A stretch of 64,000 nt of DNA, taken from positions 496,001-560,000 of the forward strand of contig NZ_MSTQ01000001.1 of the NCBI RefSeq assembly GCF_001945365.1. The letters run 5' to 3'. Position numbers and translations under genes: made by a program. The stretch's first letter is position 1, and each line of letters starts with the position of its first letter. Shown here in pieces: positions 51,262 to 60,309 of the stretch. This DNA comes from Pseudomonas reinekei (GTDB taxonomy: Bacteria > Pseudomonadota > Gammaproteobacteria > Pseudomonadales > Pseudomonadaceae). The notes beneath the pieces were generated by a model. That model ran no database searches. It was not told the origin of the DNA and saw only the letters and a program-made list of their open reading frames with translations.

Positions 51262-52182
51262 CTACTTTGCGCTTTGAACCGGCGCGTGCTGCGCCATCAG
51301 CTCAGTCACCCAATCGATGAATACCCGCACCTTGCGGCTGATATGCCGATTCGGCGGGAACGCCACGTAAAGCGGCATCGGCTCAAGGCGCCAGCCCTCG
51401 AACAGCGGCACCAGTTCGCCACGCGCCAGCCACGGTTTGGACAGGTAGTCGGGTAACCAGAGAACGCCCATGCCGGCCAGGCCCGCTGCGACGTAGGCGT
51501 TGCCATCGTCGACCGCCAACACGTAACGCCCCTTGATCTCCAGACTTTCGGTGTGATTGCGCATCGCATAAGGCACGGCCCTGCCGGTACGCGCCCACAG
51601 GAATCCGACGATACGATGCTCGGAATCTTCCAGATCCCTGGGATGCAAAGGGGTGCCGACCCGCTCCAGATAGCTGGGCGCCGCGAACACCCCCAGTTGC
51701 AGGTCGCCCACCCGCCGCGCCATCAGCGACTGATCGGTCAACTCGCCACCGCGCACCACGCAATCGACGTTTTCATCGATCAAATCGACGATGCGATCAC
51801 TGACGCCCATGTCGATCTGGATATCCGGGTAGCGGGCATGAAAGGCCGGCAATGCCGGGACCAAAATCATGCTGGCCAACGGACTGGGCACGTCGACCCG
51901 CAGCCGCCCCCTGGGCACCGTTGAAGCGCTCGACAGGCTGGTTTCGGCATCGTCCAGATCGGCCAGCAGCCGTACCACGCGCTCGTAGTAAACGGCACCA
52001 TCGGCGGTGACGTTGACCTTGCGTGTCGTACGGTTGAGCAACTTGACCCGCAGGCGCGCCTCCAACTGTTGCACGAGTTGCGTGACAGTCGTTTTGCTCA
52101 TGTGCAGTGTCTCGGCGGCCTTGGTGAAGCTGCCGGCCTCCACCACCCGGGCAAACGCCTGCATTGCATCGAAACGGTCCAT
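51262..52182 (-). CDS. LysR-family transcriptional regulator
   Basis: A 306-residue regulator starting MDRFDAMQAFARVVEAGSF with helix-turn-helix (SKTTVTQLVQQLEARLRVKLLNRTTR) and a substrate-binding domain containing FPPNRHISRKVRVFIDW. It belongs to the large CrgA/DmlR-like group. Divergent from the RidA gene at 52304, its probable target. Confidence 0.85.
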   Translation of the reverse strand: MDRFDAMQAFARVVEAGSFTKAAETLHMSKTTVTQLVQQLEARLRVKLLNRTTRKVNVTADGAVYYERVVRLLADLDDAETSLSSASTVPRGRLRVDVPSPLASMILVPALPAFHARYPDIQIDMGVSDRIVDLIDENVDCVVRGGELTDQSLMARRVGDLQLGVFAAPSYLERVGTPLHPRDLEDSEHRIVGFLWARTGRAVPYAMRNHTESLEIKGRYVLAVDDGNAYVAAGLAGMGVLWLPDYLSKPWLARGELVPLFEGWRLEPMPLYVAFPPNRHISRKVRVFIDWVTELMAQHAPVQSAK

Positions 52183-52303
52183 ACCTGCCCCGAATAGCTG
52201 TCGGATTGTTTGGGATATACAAACAGTGATAGTTGCAGTTGCTCGTTTATCGGGCAAGTGCCTGCCCGTAGAGTCCCTCCATCGTTAATCGAAGGAGGTT
52301 GTC

Positions 52304-52693
52304 ATGAGTCAGCGTGATGTTGTTTTCCCAGCCGGACGCCAGGCGCTATACGAGCGCAATCGCTACTCGCCGGCGATCCGCTCCAATGGTTTTTTGTTTG
52401 TGTCGGGGCAAGTGGGCAGTGCCGAGGATGGCTCGCCCGTGGCAGATCTGGAGGAACAGGTCCGGCAAGCGTTCAACAACCTGAACGGGATTCTGAACGC
52501 GGCCGGTTGCAGCTTCGACGATGTAGTGGACGTCACCGTCTTCATGGTCGATCCCCAATCGACGTTCGAGAGGATCTGGAAGGTGGTGCCGGAGTTCTGG
52601 GGCCGGGCACCGCATCCGACGTTGACCGCCGTCGGCGTCACCTGGCTCTACGGCTTTGAGTTCGAGATCAAGGTCATCGCCAAGCTTGCCTAA
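52304..52693 (+). CDS. RidA family protein (YjgF-like)
   Basis: A 129-residue protein of the YjgF/YER057c/UK114 family. It has the N-terminal IRSNGFLFVSGQVG and the C-terminal PTLTAVGVTWLYG, where true RidA has a conserved Arg in RxxV; here the region reads APHPTLTAV, so the deaminase arginine (R105 in RidA) seems missing. GAAGGAGG lies about eight bases upstream of the start. Divergently paired with a LysR regulator. Confidence 0.8.
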   Translation: MSQRDVVFPAGRQALYERNRYSPAIRSNGFLFVSGQVGSAEDGSPVADLEEQVRQAFNNLNGILNAAGCSFDDVVDVTVFMVDPQSTFERIWKVVPEFWGRAPHPTLTAVGVTWLYGFEFEIKVIAKLA

Positions 52694-52727
52694 ACCTCTG
52701 CAAGCCAAGCCGCTGATAGCCGGTGCA

Positions 52728-52793
52728 GGCGCAAGCTTGCTCGCGATAGCGTCGGTTCAGTCAACGCCATCGCCAGCAGGCTCCCCCCACAAG
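52728..52793. repeat. REP pair downstream of RidA
   Basis: CAAGCTTGCTCGCGATAGCG and CCATCGCCAGCAGGCTCCCC form a loose inverted pair. Related to the other REP units but more degenerate. Confidence 0.5.
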
Positions 52794-52805
52794 CCCCTTC
52801 AGCGC

Positions 52806-54803
52806 TTAGTGAGGCGCGCGCGGGATGGTTTTGAGCAGGTCTTCGGGGCTGATGTGGCCGACCACCGGCTGAACGCTGCCCGGTTGTGGCAGGCCAAGGA
52901 TGTGGCCTTTCATCTTGCCGATGATGTGCATTTCACACGGCTTGCAGTCGAATTTCAGCGTCAGCACTTCATCACCGTGAATCAGTTGCATCGGCGCGAC
53001 CTTGGTGCGCACGCCAGTCACACCCTTCGCCTGTTTCGGGCAGAGATTGAAGGAGAAACGCAGGCAGTGCTTGGTGATCATCACCGGCACCTCACCGGCC
53101 TCTTCGTGTGCCTCGTACGCCGCGTCGATCAGCTTGACCCCGTGACGGTGATAGAAATCGCGGGCCTTCTGGTTGTAGACGTTGGCCAGGAACGACAGGT
53201 GTGACTCCGGGTACACCGGTGGCGGTGAAGTTTCGGCCTTGCGTGCACCACGGGGATGGGCGGCAACCCGTGCCTCGGTCAAGGCTTCAATCACCTCACG
53301 GCGCAAGGCCTTGAGCTGCGAGTTCGGGATGAAGAAGGCCTGCGGCGCATCGAGCTTGATGTCGATGGCGTGGTACTGCGTAGTCCCCAACTGACCGAGC
53401 AGATCCTGCAATTGCTCCAGTGCCTGTTCCGGCTTGTTGGCGGCGCCGAACGGGCCATTCAACGTGACGCTGGCGCTGACGCCCTCTTCACTGGTCGCCG
53501 TCAATTCAAGCTGCTCTTCGCGCAGGCGAGCGACCCAACGCAGGGCCACACGACGCTCGGCAGAGGTCTTTTGCAACGCCTGCTGCCAGTTGTGATCGAG
53601 GTTGCGATTGAGCGGATGGTTGGGGCGCAGCTTGTACATCCCTTCCGGCATTTCGTTGGGCTCGACGCGATAGCGATAACGCTTCTCGCCGTCCTCCTCG
53701 AACTCGCCTTTGGGTTCGGCGATGTTCGCACGAAAACCCACGACTTCACGCTTGACCAGCACGTTGAGACCATCACCGTTGGACAACGGCTCGTGCGTCA
53801 CGACCTGCATGTCGCGCTTGGCGACTTTTTCGACGATGCCCACGGGCAAACCGGTGAAGGTCGGCGAGTCAAACGCGCCAATGTCGATCTTGCGGTCAGT
53901 GACGAAGTAATCGGTGCTGCCACGGTGGAAGGTTTTTTCCGGGTCGGGCAGGAAAAAGTGCGCGGTGCGGCCGCTGGAGGCGCGGGCCAGATCCGGACGC
54001 TCTTCGAGCACGGCGTCGAGGCGCTGGCGGTAATAGGCGGTGATGTTCTTCACATAGCCCATGTCCTTGTAGCGGCCCTCGATCTTGAACGAACGTACGC
54101 CCGCTTCGACCAGGGCGCGGATGTTGGCGCTCTGGTTGTTGTCCTTCATCGACAGCAGGTGCTTTTCGTAAGCGATCACGCCACCCTTTTCATCTTTGAG
54201 GGTGTACGGCAAACGACAGGCCTGGGAGCAGTCGCCACGGTTGGCACTGCGGCCGGTCTGCGCATGGGAGATGTTGCACTGCCCGGAGAACGCCACGCAC
54301 AGGGCGCCGTGGATGAAAAACTCGATCGCCGCGTCGGTCTCGTCGGCAATGGCGCGGATTTCCTGCAGGTTCAGTTCGCGGGCCAGAACCAGTTGCGAGA
54401 AGCCGGCCTGGTCGAGGAATTTTGCCCGCGCCAGGGTGCGGATATCGGTCTGGGTGCTGGCATGCAGCTCGATCGGCGGGATGTCCAGTTCCATCACGCC
54501 CAGGTCCTGGACGATCAGCGCATCGACACCGGCATCGTACAGTTGGTGGATCAGCTTGCGGGCCGGCTCCAGCTCGTTGTCGTGCAGGATCGTGTTGATG
54601 GTGGTGAACACCCGGGCGTGGTAACGACGGGCAAATTCCACCAGTTCGGCGATCTCGCTCACTTCGTTGCAGGCGTTGTGGCGGGCGCCGAAGCTCGGGC
54701 CACCGATGTAGATCGCATCGGCGCCATGCAGGATGGCCTCGCGGGCGATGGCTACGTCGCGGGCGGGGCTGAGCAATTCCAGATGATGTTTGGGCAGGGA
54801 CAT
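52806..54803 (-). CDS. rlhA: U32-family protein, RlhA/YdcP-like 23S rRNA C2501 hydroxylase
   Basis: A 665-residue protein. The U32 domain (residues 1-330) has the signature cysteines in HGALCVAFSGQCNISH and NRGDCSQACRLPY, which bind an iron-sulfur cluster. A C-terminal domain follows (about 380-660), with more cysteines (CLRFSFNLCPKQ and FDCKPCEMHI). The length fits RlhA (about 650-670) rather than TrhP/YegQ (about 450). RlhA introduces 5-hydroxycytidine at C2501 of 23S rRNA using prephenate-derived chemistry. The name is by resemblance. Confidence 0.82.
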   Translation of the reverse strand: MSLPKHHLELLSPARDVAIAREAILHGADAIYIGGPSFGARHNACNEVSEIAELVEFARRYHARVFTTINTILHDNELEPARKLIHQLYDAGVDALIVQDLGVMELDIPPIELHASTQTDIRTLARAKFLDQAGFSQLVLARELNLQEIRAIADETDAAIEFFIHGALCVAFSGQCNISHAQTGRSANRGDCSQACRLPYTLKDEKGGVIAYEKHLLSMKDNNQSANIRALVEAGVRSFKIEGRYKDMGYVKNITAYYRQRLDAVLEERPDLARASSGRTAHFFLPDPEKTFHRGSTDYFVTDRKIDIGAFDSPTFTGLPVGIVEKVAKRDMQVVTHEPLSNGDGLNVLVKREVVGFRANIAEPKGEFEEDGEKRYRYRVEPNEMPEGMYKLRPNHPLNRNLDHNWQQALQKTSAERRVALRWVARLREEQLELTATSEEGVSASVTLNGPFGAANKPEQALEQLQDLLGQLGTTQYHAIDIKLDAPQAFFIPNSQLKALRREVIEALTEARVAAHPRGARKAETSPPPVYPESHLSFLANVYNQKARDFYHRHGVKLIDAAYEAHEEAGEVPVMITKHCLRFSFNLCPKQAKGVTGVRTKVAPMQLIHGDEVLTLKFDCKPCEMHIIGKMKGHILGLPQPGSVQPVVGHISPEDLLKTIPRAPH

Positions 54804-54920
54804 AATATTTTTTAGTCAGGCTGTCACGGTCGAGGCGCGCATTGTACCGGTGAAACGCCTGACCGGCACCCGTAGGCTGCCGGGTGGCGTTCGCTTGGGC
54901 CTGACTGGCCCCAATCCCTT

Positions 54921-54944
54921 TGGGAGCGGGCTTGCCCGCTCCCA
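54921..54944. repeat. Inverted repeat, terminator-like
   Basis: TGGGAGCGGGC-TT-GCCCGCTCCCA, a perfect 11-bp inverted repeat, followed on the plus side by CAGGTTTTGT. It is in the REP style and lies between two minus-strand genes, probably stopping transcripts from the RidA gene. Confidence 0.65.
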
Positions 54945-54966
54945 CAGGTTTTGTGTGTTGCTGCGG

Positions 54967-55347
54967 TCAGGCCTTGGCCGCCATCGCGGTGACTTCCACG
55001 CGCATGCCTTCCACCGCCAGTGCAGCCACGCCAACAGCGGCGCGAACCGGCCATGGCTTGGCGAAGAAGCGCTTGTACACCTCGTTGAAAGCCGCGCGGT
55101 CGGCCATGTCGGTGAGGTAGATGGTCAGGTGCAACACGCGATCCATGGAGCTGCCGGCACGCTCCAGCGCCACTTTGAGCGCTTGCAGGGTGCATTCGCT
55201 TTGCAGGGTGATATCGCCCAGCTCCAGGCTACCGTCGGCGCGGGTGGGAATCTGCGTGGAGACCAGCATGCCGCCGAAACCGGCCACGTCGGAGGAAATG
55301 GAGTCTGCGTCGGGATCGGGCGTGAACGTGATGTCTTGGTTGGCCAT
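54967..55347 (-). CDS. RidA family protein (second)
   Basis: A 126-residue YjgF-type protein. It shows the pattern FGGMLVSTQIP, LTIYLTDMADRAAFNEVYKRFF and the C-terminal VRAAVGVAALAVEGMRVEV. The arginine before AAV corresponds to the conserved RidA Arg that handles 2-aminoacrylate. It may belong to the minus-strand sugar-acid operon beginning at 60181, about 155 bases from the FAH gene. Confidence 0.8.
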   Translation of the reverse strand: MANQDITFTPDPDADSISSDVAGFGGMLVSTQIPTRADGSLELGDITLQSECTLQALKVALERAGSSMDRVLHLTIYLTDMADRAAFNEVYKRFFAKPWPVRAAVGVAALAVEGMRVEVTAMAAKA

Positions 55348-55502
55348 GGGAGTCTCTTGCTGATTAGGTAAGGGGCGCCGCCGCGGTACATCGCAGCGAC
55401 GCCTTTGCGCAGGGAGTTTACCGCATGTTTTTTGTTCGCCTATCCACCCGGTTGGCTATTCGCGCTGTTGCCGCCGCTGTTGCCGGGGCAATGGTGCCTT
55501 CA

Positions 55503-56351
55503 TCAGTCCGCTTGCACAGTGGTTTGAAGCTGCTCACCCAGCCCGGTGATTCCCAAACGCATGGTTTGCCCCGGGCGCAGGAAGACCGGATCGGGCTTGA
55601 TCCCAAGCCCGACGCCGGGTGGCGTGCCGGTGGAAATCACATCGCCCGGTTGCAGGCTCATGCAGCGGCTCAGGTAGGCAATCAACTGCGGCACAGTGAA
55701 GATCAGGGTCCGCGTATTGCCCTGCTGGTAGCGATGGCCGTCGACATCGAGCCACAGATCCAGTGCATGCGGGTCGGCCACTTCATCGCGGGTCACCAGC
55801 CATGGGCCGAGGGGACCGAAAGTGTCGAAGCCCTTGCCCTTGTCCCACGTGCCGCCGCGCTCCAGTTGCCATTCGCGCTCTGACACATCATTGATGACGC
55901 AGTAGCCGGCAACATGCTCCATGGCATTGGCTTCGTCGATGTAACGCCCGCCCTTGCCGATGACCACGCCGAGTTCCACCTCCCAATCGGTCTTGCGCGA
56001 GCCGCGCGGGATCTCGATGTTGTCGTTCGGGCCGCAAATGGCGCTGGTCCATTTGTTGAAGATGATTGGCTCTTTCGGCACCTCCATGCCCGACTCGGCT
56101 GCGTGGTCGGCGTAGTTCAAACCGATGCAGATGAATTTGCCCACCTGCCCGACACACGCACCGATGCGCGGATGGCCCGGTACGATCGGCAGGCTGGCGG
56201 GGTCAATGGCGGCAAGCGCCGCCAGACCGGCCGGGCTCAAGACCTGCCCGGCGATATCCGTAACGTGACCCGAAAGGTCTCGCAGCTGATTGTCGGCATC
56301 CAGCAAGCCAGGTTTTTCCGAGCCTTTTTCGCCATAACGCAACAGTTTCAT
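55503..56351 (-). CDS. FAH-family hydrolase, 2,4-diketo-3-deoxy sugar-acid type
   Basis: A 282-residue enzyme of the fumarylacetoacetate hydrolase family. The metal-binding residues lie in WEVELGVVIGKGGRYI and DVSEREWQ, preceded by KFICIGLNYADHAAESG and PIIFNKWTSAICGPND. The ending STGTPPGVGLG is typical. The start at 56351 has AGGAG six bases upstream. Close relatives cleave 2,4-diketo-3-deoxy-L-fuconate or related compounds to pyruvate and an acid. Its neighbours (SDR, MFS, semialdehyde dehydrogenase) fit that role. Confidence 0.82.
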   Translation of the reverse strand: MKLLRYGEKGSEKPGLLDADNQLRDLSGHVTDIAGQVLSPAGLAALAAIDPASLPIVPGHPRIGACVGQVGKFICIGLNYADHAAESGMEVPKEPIIFNKWTSAICGPNDNIEIPRGSRKTDWEVELGVVIGKGGRYIDEANAMEHVAGYCVINDVSEREWQLERGGTWDKGKGFDTFGPLGPWLVTRDEVADPHALDLWLDVDGHRYQQGNTRTLIFTVPQLIAYLSRCMSLQPGDVISTGTPPGVGLGIKPDPVFLRPGQTMRLGITGLGEQLQTTVQAD

Positions 56352-56389
56352 GGGGTTCTCCTGCTCAAACCAAAAAAACACATCCGGGT

Positions 56390-57130
56390 TCAGATACTCA
56401 TGCCGCCATCGATGACGTGCACACCGCCCGTGGTATACGCCGAAGCATCGCTGCCCAGGTACAAGGCCAACCGGGCGATTTCCTGTGCGGTACCGATTCG
56501 GCCCATGGGCTGGCGATCGAGGAATTGCTGGTAGACCTGCGCTTCATCAACCCCCTGCTGTGCGGCTTGAGCGGCGATGCGCTCGCGCAGGGACGGTGAC
56601 TCCACGGTGCCGGGGCAGATCGCGTTGCAGCGAATGCCTTGGCCGATGAAATCGGCCGCGACCGCTTTTGTCAGACCGATCACCGCCGCCTTGCTGGCAG
56701 CATAGGCGAACCGGTTGGGCACGCCCTTGACGCTGGAAACCACCGACGACATGTTGATGATCGAGCCGCCGCCCCGCACCAGCATGCCCGGCAGAAACGC
56801 GCGGATCATGCGGTACATGGCGGTGGCATTGATGTCCATCGAACGCGCCCAGGCCGCTTCGTCACACTCGAGAATATTGCCGCTGTGCACGTAGCCGGCG
56901 CAGTTGAACAACACGTCCAGCGCACCGATGCGTTCACAGGCGTCGCTGATGGCGCTGGTCGACGTCACGTCCAGGGTCATTGCGTTGATGCCTTCGATGC
57001 CCGCCAGTGCGTGAATGTCGATATCACTGGCGTACACCTCGGCGCCCGCCTCGGCAAAGGCCATGGCACTGGCCAGGCCGATGCCCTGGCCGGCCGCCGT
57101 GACCAGTACCCGTTTGTTCTGCAGGTTCAC
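56390..57130 (-). CDS. SDR dehydrogenase, 2-keto-3-deoxy-L-fuconate type
   Basis: A 246-residue short-chain dehydrogenase. Motifs: TAAGQGIGLA (10-19), an acidic end of strand 2 (ASDIDI) that predicts NAD+, NCAG, the catalytic Ser in NMSSVVSS, YAASKAA and ICPGTVESPSL. The last motif and the overall pattern resemble 2-keto-3-deoxy-L-fuconate 4-dehydrogenase. Its start overlaps the MFS stop by four bases (ATGA). It would generate the diketo substrate for the FAH-type hydrolase downstream. Confidence 0.8.
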   Translation of the reverse strand: MNLQNKRVLVTAAGQGIGLASAMAFAEAGAEVYASDIDIHALAGIEGINAMTLDVTSTSAISDACERIGALDVLFNCAGYVHSGNILECDEAAWARSMDINATAMYRMIRAFLPGMLVRGGGSIINMSSVVSSVKGVPNRFAYAASKAAVIGLTKAVAADFIGQGIRCNAICPGTVESPSLRERIAAQAAQQGVDEAQVYQQFLDRQPMGRIGTAQEIARLALYLGSDASAYTTGGVHVIDGGMSI

Positions 57131-58509
57131 GCAGTTTCCAGTTTGGCGCTGGTGGCGGCGGTTTTCGGGGTTCTGCCGAGCATCGCGGCGGGGATCATCA
57201 GGATCAGGCCACCGCTGATGAACAGGCAGGCCGCCAGTACGTAAGTGCCGTTATTGATATTGCCGGTGAGGTTTTCCGCCACGGCGGTGATCATCGAGCC
57301 GGTGAAGCCCGACAGGTTGCCGATGGCGTTGATCATGCCGATCCCGGCAGCCGCCGCGACCCCCGAAAGCACGGTACCCGGCAGGGTCCAGAAAATCGGC
57401 ATCAGGCTGAGAATCCCCGAGGCGGAGACGCTGAGGAACAGCACCGACAGCACCAGGTTGTCAGCGAAATACGCACTGAGGATCAGCCCCACGCCACCGA
57501 TGAAAGCCGGAATCGCTGCATGCATCCGGCGCTCGCCGGTGCGGTTGGAATGACGGGCATTGAGCAGCATCGCCACCACGGCCACCGCGTAAGGAATGGC
57601 CGTCAGGAAACCGATGTGCAGGCTGTTGGTGATGCCGGTGCTCTTGATGATCGACGGCATCCAGAACGCCAGGCCGTAAAAACCGGTGTTGAAGGTCAGC
57701 AGGATCAGCACCAGCAGCCACACGCGGGGGTTGAAAAACACCTCGCTCAGGCGTGAAGCCTTACCCTGATTGTCGGTTTGCAGATTGGCCTTGAGCATGG
57801 CTTTTTCAGCCGCCGACAACCACTTGGCCTTGTCGATGTTATCGGCCAGGCAGACGATTACCACGAAGGCCATGATGATCGAAGGGATGCCCTCGATGAT
57901 CAACATCCACTGCCAGCCGGACATGCCGTGCACGCCTTGCATGCTGTTCATCAGCCAGCCGGACAAGATGCCGCCCAGGGTCAGGCTGATCGGCATGGCC
58001 ATCAGGAACCCGGACATCACCCGGCTTTGACGGTGGGTCGGAAACCAGTAGTTGAGGTAAAGGATCACGCCAGGGAAGAAGCCGGCCTCGCAGATACCCA
58101 GCAAGAAGCGCAGCACGTAGAACATCGTGCTCGATTCAATGTGAAAGAAGCCCGCCAACGGCACGGTGTAGGCCACGGCCATGGAGATCACTGCCCAGCT
58201 CAACATGATCCGGGCAATCCAGAATCGCGCGCCGAAGCGATGCAGCAACAGGTTGCTCGGCACTTCGAACAGGAAGTAGCCCCAGAAAAACATGCTGGCG
58301 CCAAGAGCATAGATGGTGTTGCTGAATTGCAGTTCGTTGAGCATGTCGAGCTTGGCAAAGCCGATGTTGACGCGGTCCAGGTACGCCGCCATGTAGCACA
58401 GCAGCAAGACGGGCAGGATGCGCCAGATGACTTTGCGGTAGGTGCGGTCTTCAAAATCGAGTTGGCTGGCTTGCGCCTGCGCGGGCAAATGCTCGGATAT
58501 CGTTTGCAT
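57127..58509 (-). CDS. MFS transporter, anion:cation symporter family
   Basis: A 460-residue permease with 12 membrane segments. The first loop motif YLDRVNIGFAKLDML, and SNLLLHRFGARFWIARIM, are typical of the ACS family (ExuT/GudP/phthalate type), which take up sugar acids and other organic anions with protons. Encoded in the middle of the sugar-acid operon, so it is presumably its uptake system. The start at 58509 (MQTIS) is favoured by position. Confidence 0.85.
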   Translation of the reverse strand: MQTISEHLPAQAQASQLDFEDRTYRKVIWRILPVLLLCYMAAYLDRVNIGFAKLDMLNELQFSNTIYALGASMFFWGYFLFEVPSNLLLHRFGARFWIARIMLSWAVISMAVAYTVPLAGFFHIESSTMFYVLRFLLGICEAGFFPGVILYLNYWFPTHRQSRVMSGFLMAMPISLTLGGILSGWLMNSMQGVHGMSGWQWMLIIEGIPSIIMAFVVIVCLADNIDKAKWLSAAEKAMLKANLQTDNQGKASRLSEVFFNPRVWLLVLILLTFNTGFYGLAFWMPSIIKSTGITNSLHIGFLTAIPYAVAVVAMLLNARHSNRTGERRMHAAIPAFIGGVGLILSAYFADNLVLSVLFLSVSASGILSLMPIFWTLPGTVLSGVAAAAGIGMINAIGNLSGFTGSMITAVAENLTGNINNGTYVLAACLFISGGLILMIPAAMLGRTPKTAATSAKLETA

Positions 58510-58600
58510 GGAGGTAACCCCTGGGCATGTGGACATGCCTGATTGTTTTTATCGAATGGGTCACGCCGAGCGAGCGGTTCGCCCGGCGGTAAAGCGATGA

Positions 58601-60181
58601 CTAGAGCGCCTGGGCGGTTTTTTCTCCGTTGACCAGGCGCGTCAGCCCCAGTGGATTGCTGTTCTTCAGGGCCTCGGGGAGCAAGGCGTCGGGGAAATTC
58701 TGATAACACACCGGACGCAGGAAGCGCTCGATGGCCAGGGTGCCCACCGAGGTGCCACGGGCATCGGACGTCGCCGGCCAAGGGCCGCCGTGGACCATCG
58801 CGTCACAGACTTCAACCCCGGTCGGGTAGCCGTTGATCAGTACGCGACCGACCTTCTGCTCCAGCGTCGCCACCAGATCGTGGGCTTGCTCCAGTTCTGC
58901 CGCTTCACCGAGCAAGGTCGCGGTCAGTTGCCCGCGCAAACCCTGCAGTGCCGCCAGCAGTTCAGCGCGGTCAGCCACCTCGACCACCACCGTGGCCGGG
59001 CCGAAGATTTCTTCCTGTAGCAGCTCATTGCCGTTCAACAACAGGCTGACATCCGCCTGGAACAATTGCGCCCGCGCCTGATTACCCTGCTGCGCCTGCC
59101 CTGCCAGATGGGTGATCTGTGGATGCGCCAGCAACGTTTCACAACCCTGTACGTAGCTGCGCAGGCCGCCGGCATTGAGCATGGTCTGCGCCGGTTGATC
59201 GGCGATCAAGGCGCCGAGCACCTGCACAAAATCCGTGAACGCCGGCGAGCGTATGCCAATGACCAACCCGGGGTTGGTGCAGAACTGCCCCGCCCCCATC
59301 ACCACCGAGGCAGCCAGTTCAGCGGCAATACGTGGGCCGCGAACCTGCAAGGCCTCAGGTAACACCAATACCGGATTGATGCTGCTCATTTCGGCGAACA
59401 CCGGGATCGGTTGCGGGCGCGCTGCCGCCATGTCGCACAGCGCCCTGCCCCCCTTAAGCGAACCGGTGAAGCCGACCGCTTGAATCAGCGGATGCTTGAC
59501 CAATGCTTCACCGACGCCAGCACCGAAGATCATATTGAACACACCCGCGGGCATGGCGGTTTTTTCAGCGGCACGAATAATCGCCTCGGCCACCCGTTCC
59601 GCTGTCGCCATATGGCCACTGTGCGCCTTGAACACCACCGGGCAACCGGCCGCCAGCGCAGCAGCGGTGTCACCGCCAGCCGTGGAGAACGCCAGGGGAA
59701 AGTTGCTGGCGCCGAATACGGCCACCGGGCCGACACCCATTTGGCACTGGCGCAGATCGCCACGGGGCAATGGCTTGCGCTCAGGCATTGGCAAATCGAT
59801 ACGCGCGCCGTGGAAATCACCGCGACGCAGGGCCTGGGCGAACAGACGCATCTGGCCGCTGGTGCGGGCTCGTTCACCCTGGATGCGTGCCGCAGGCAAA
59901 GCGGTTTCCTGGCAGACCAGGCTGATGAAGTCTTCGCCCAGTGCATCCAGCTCGGCCGCGATGGTCTCAAGGAACTGTGCACGACGCTCGGACGGCAAAT
60001 GCCGATAGATCGGGTAGGCCTGATGGGCCGCCGTGGCGGCAGCCTCCACTTCTTCGATTGTGGCTTGCTTGAACGCGGTGGGCAGTGATTCACCGGTAGT
60101 GGCATCAACGCTGTACAGCGTCACCGTCCCGGCAGCACGGCGGCCACCGGCGATGAAATTGTGTCCGGACAGTTCGGGCAT
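58601..60181 (-). CDS. Aldehyde dehydrogenase, 2-ketoglutarate semialdehyde type
   Basis: A 526-residue NAD(P)+-dependent enzyme oxidising 2-ketoglutarate semialdehyde to 2-oxoglutarate, last step of oxidative pentose or hexarate degradation. Motifs: FGASNFPLAFSTAGGDTAAALAAG in part, GFTGSLKGGRAL, FAEMSSINPV with the general-base Glu, and the nucleophile Cys in GAGQFCTNPGL. AGGAG six bases before 60181 supports the start. It is the first gene of the minus-strand operon running to the FAH gene. Confidence 0.88.
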   Translation of the reverse strand: MPELSGHNFIAGGRRAAGTVTLYSVDATTGESLPTAFKQATIEEVEAAATAAHQAYPIYRHLPSERRAQFLETIAAELDALGEDFISLVCQETALPAARIQGERARTSGQMRLFAQALRRGDFHGARIDLPMPERKPLPRGDLRQCQMGVGPVAVFGASNFPLAFSTAGGDTAAALAAGCPVVFKAHSGHMATAERVAEAIIRAAEKTAMPAGVFNMIFGAGVGEALVKHPLIQAVGFTGSLKGGRALCDMAAARPQPIPVFAEMSSINPVLVLPEALQVRGPRIAAELAASVVMGAGQFCTNPGLVIGIRSPAFTDFVQVLGALIADQPAQTMLNAGGLRSYVQGCETLLAHPQITHLAGQAQQGNQARAQLFQADVSLLLNGNELLQEEIFGPATVVVEVADRAELLAALQGLRGQLTATLLGEAAELEQAHDLVATLEQKVGRVLINGYPTGVEVCDAMVHGGPWPATSDARGTSVGTLAIERFLRPVCYQNFPDALLPEALKNSNPLGLTRLVNGEKTAQAL

Positions 60182-60309
60182 GACAGTCTCCTGACCCTGA
60201 TTGATAGCTGGTCGATACTCTACTGTCGCGAACCGATTCTTTCCCAATGGCATTTTTGGATTAACCGATAACGGATCGTTATCGAAATGCACCCACGGTT
60301 TTGCGTCGT

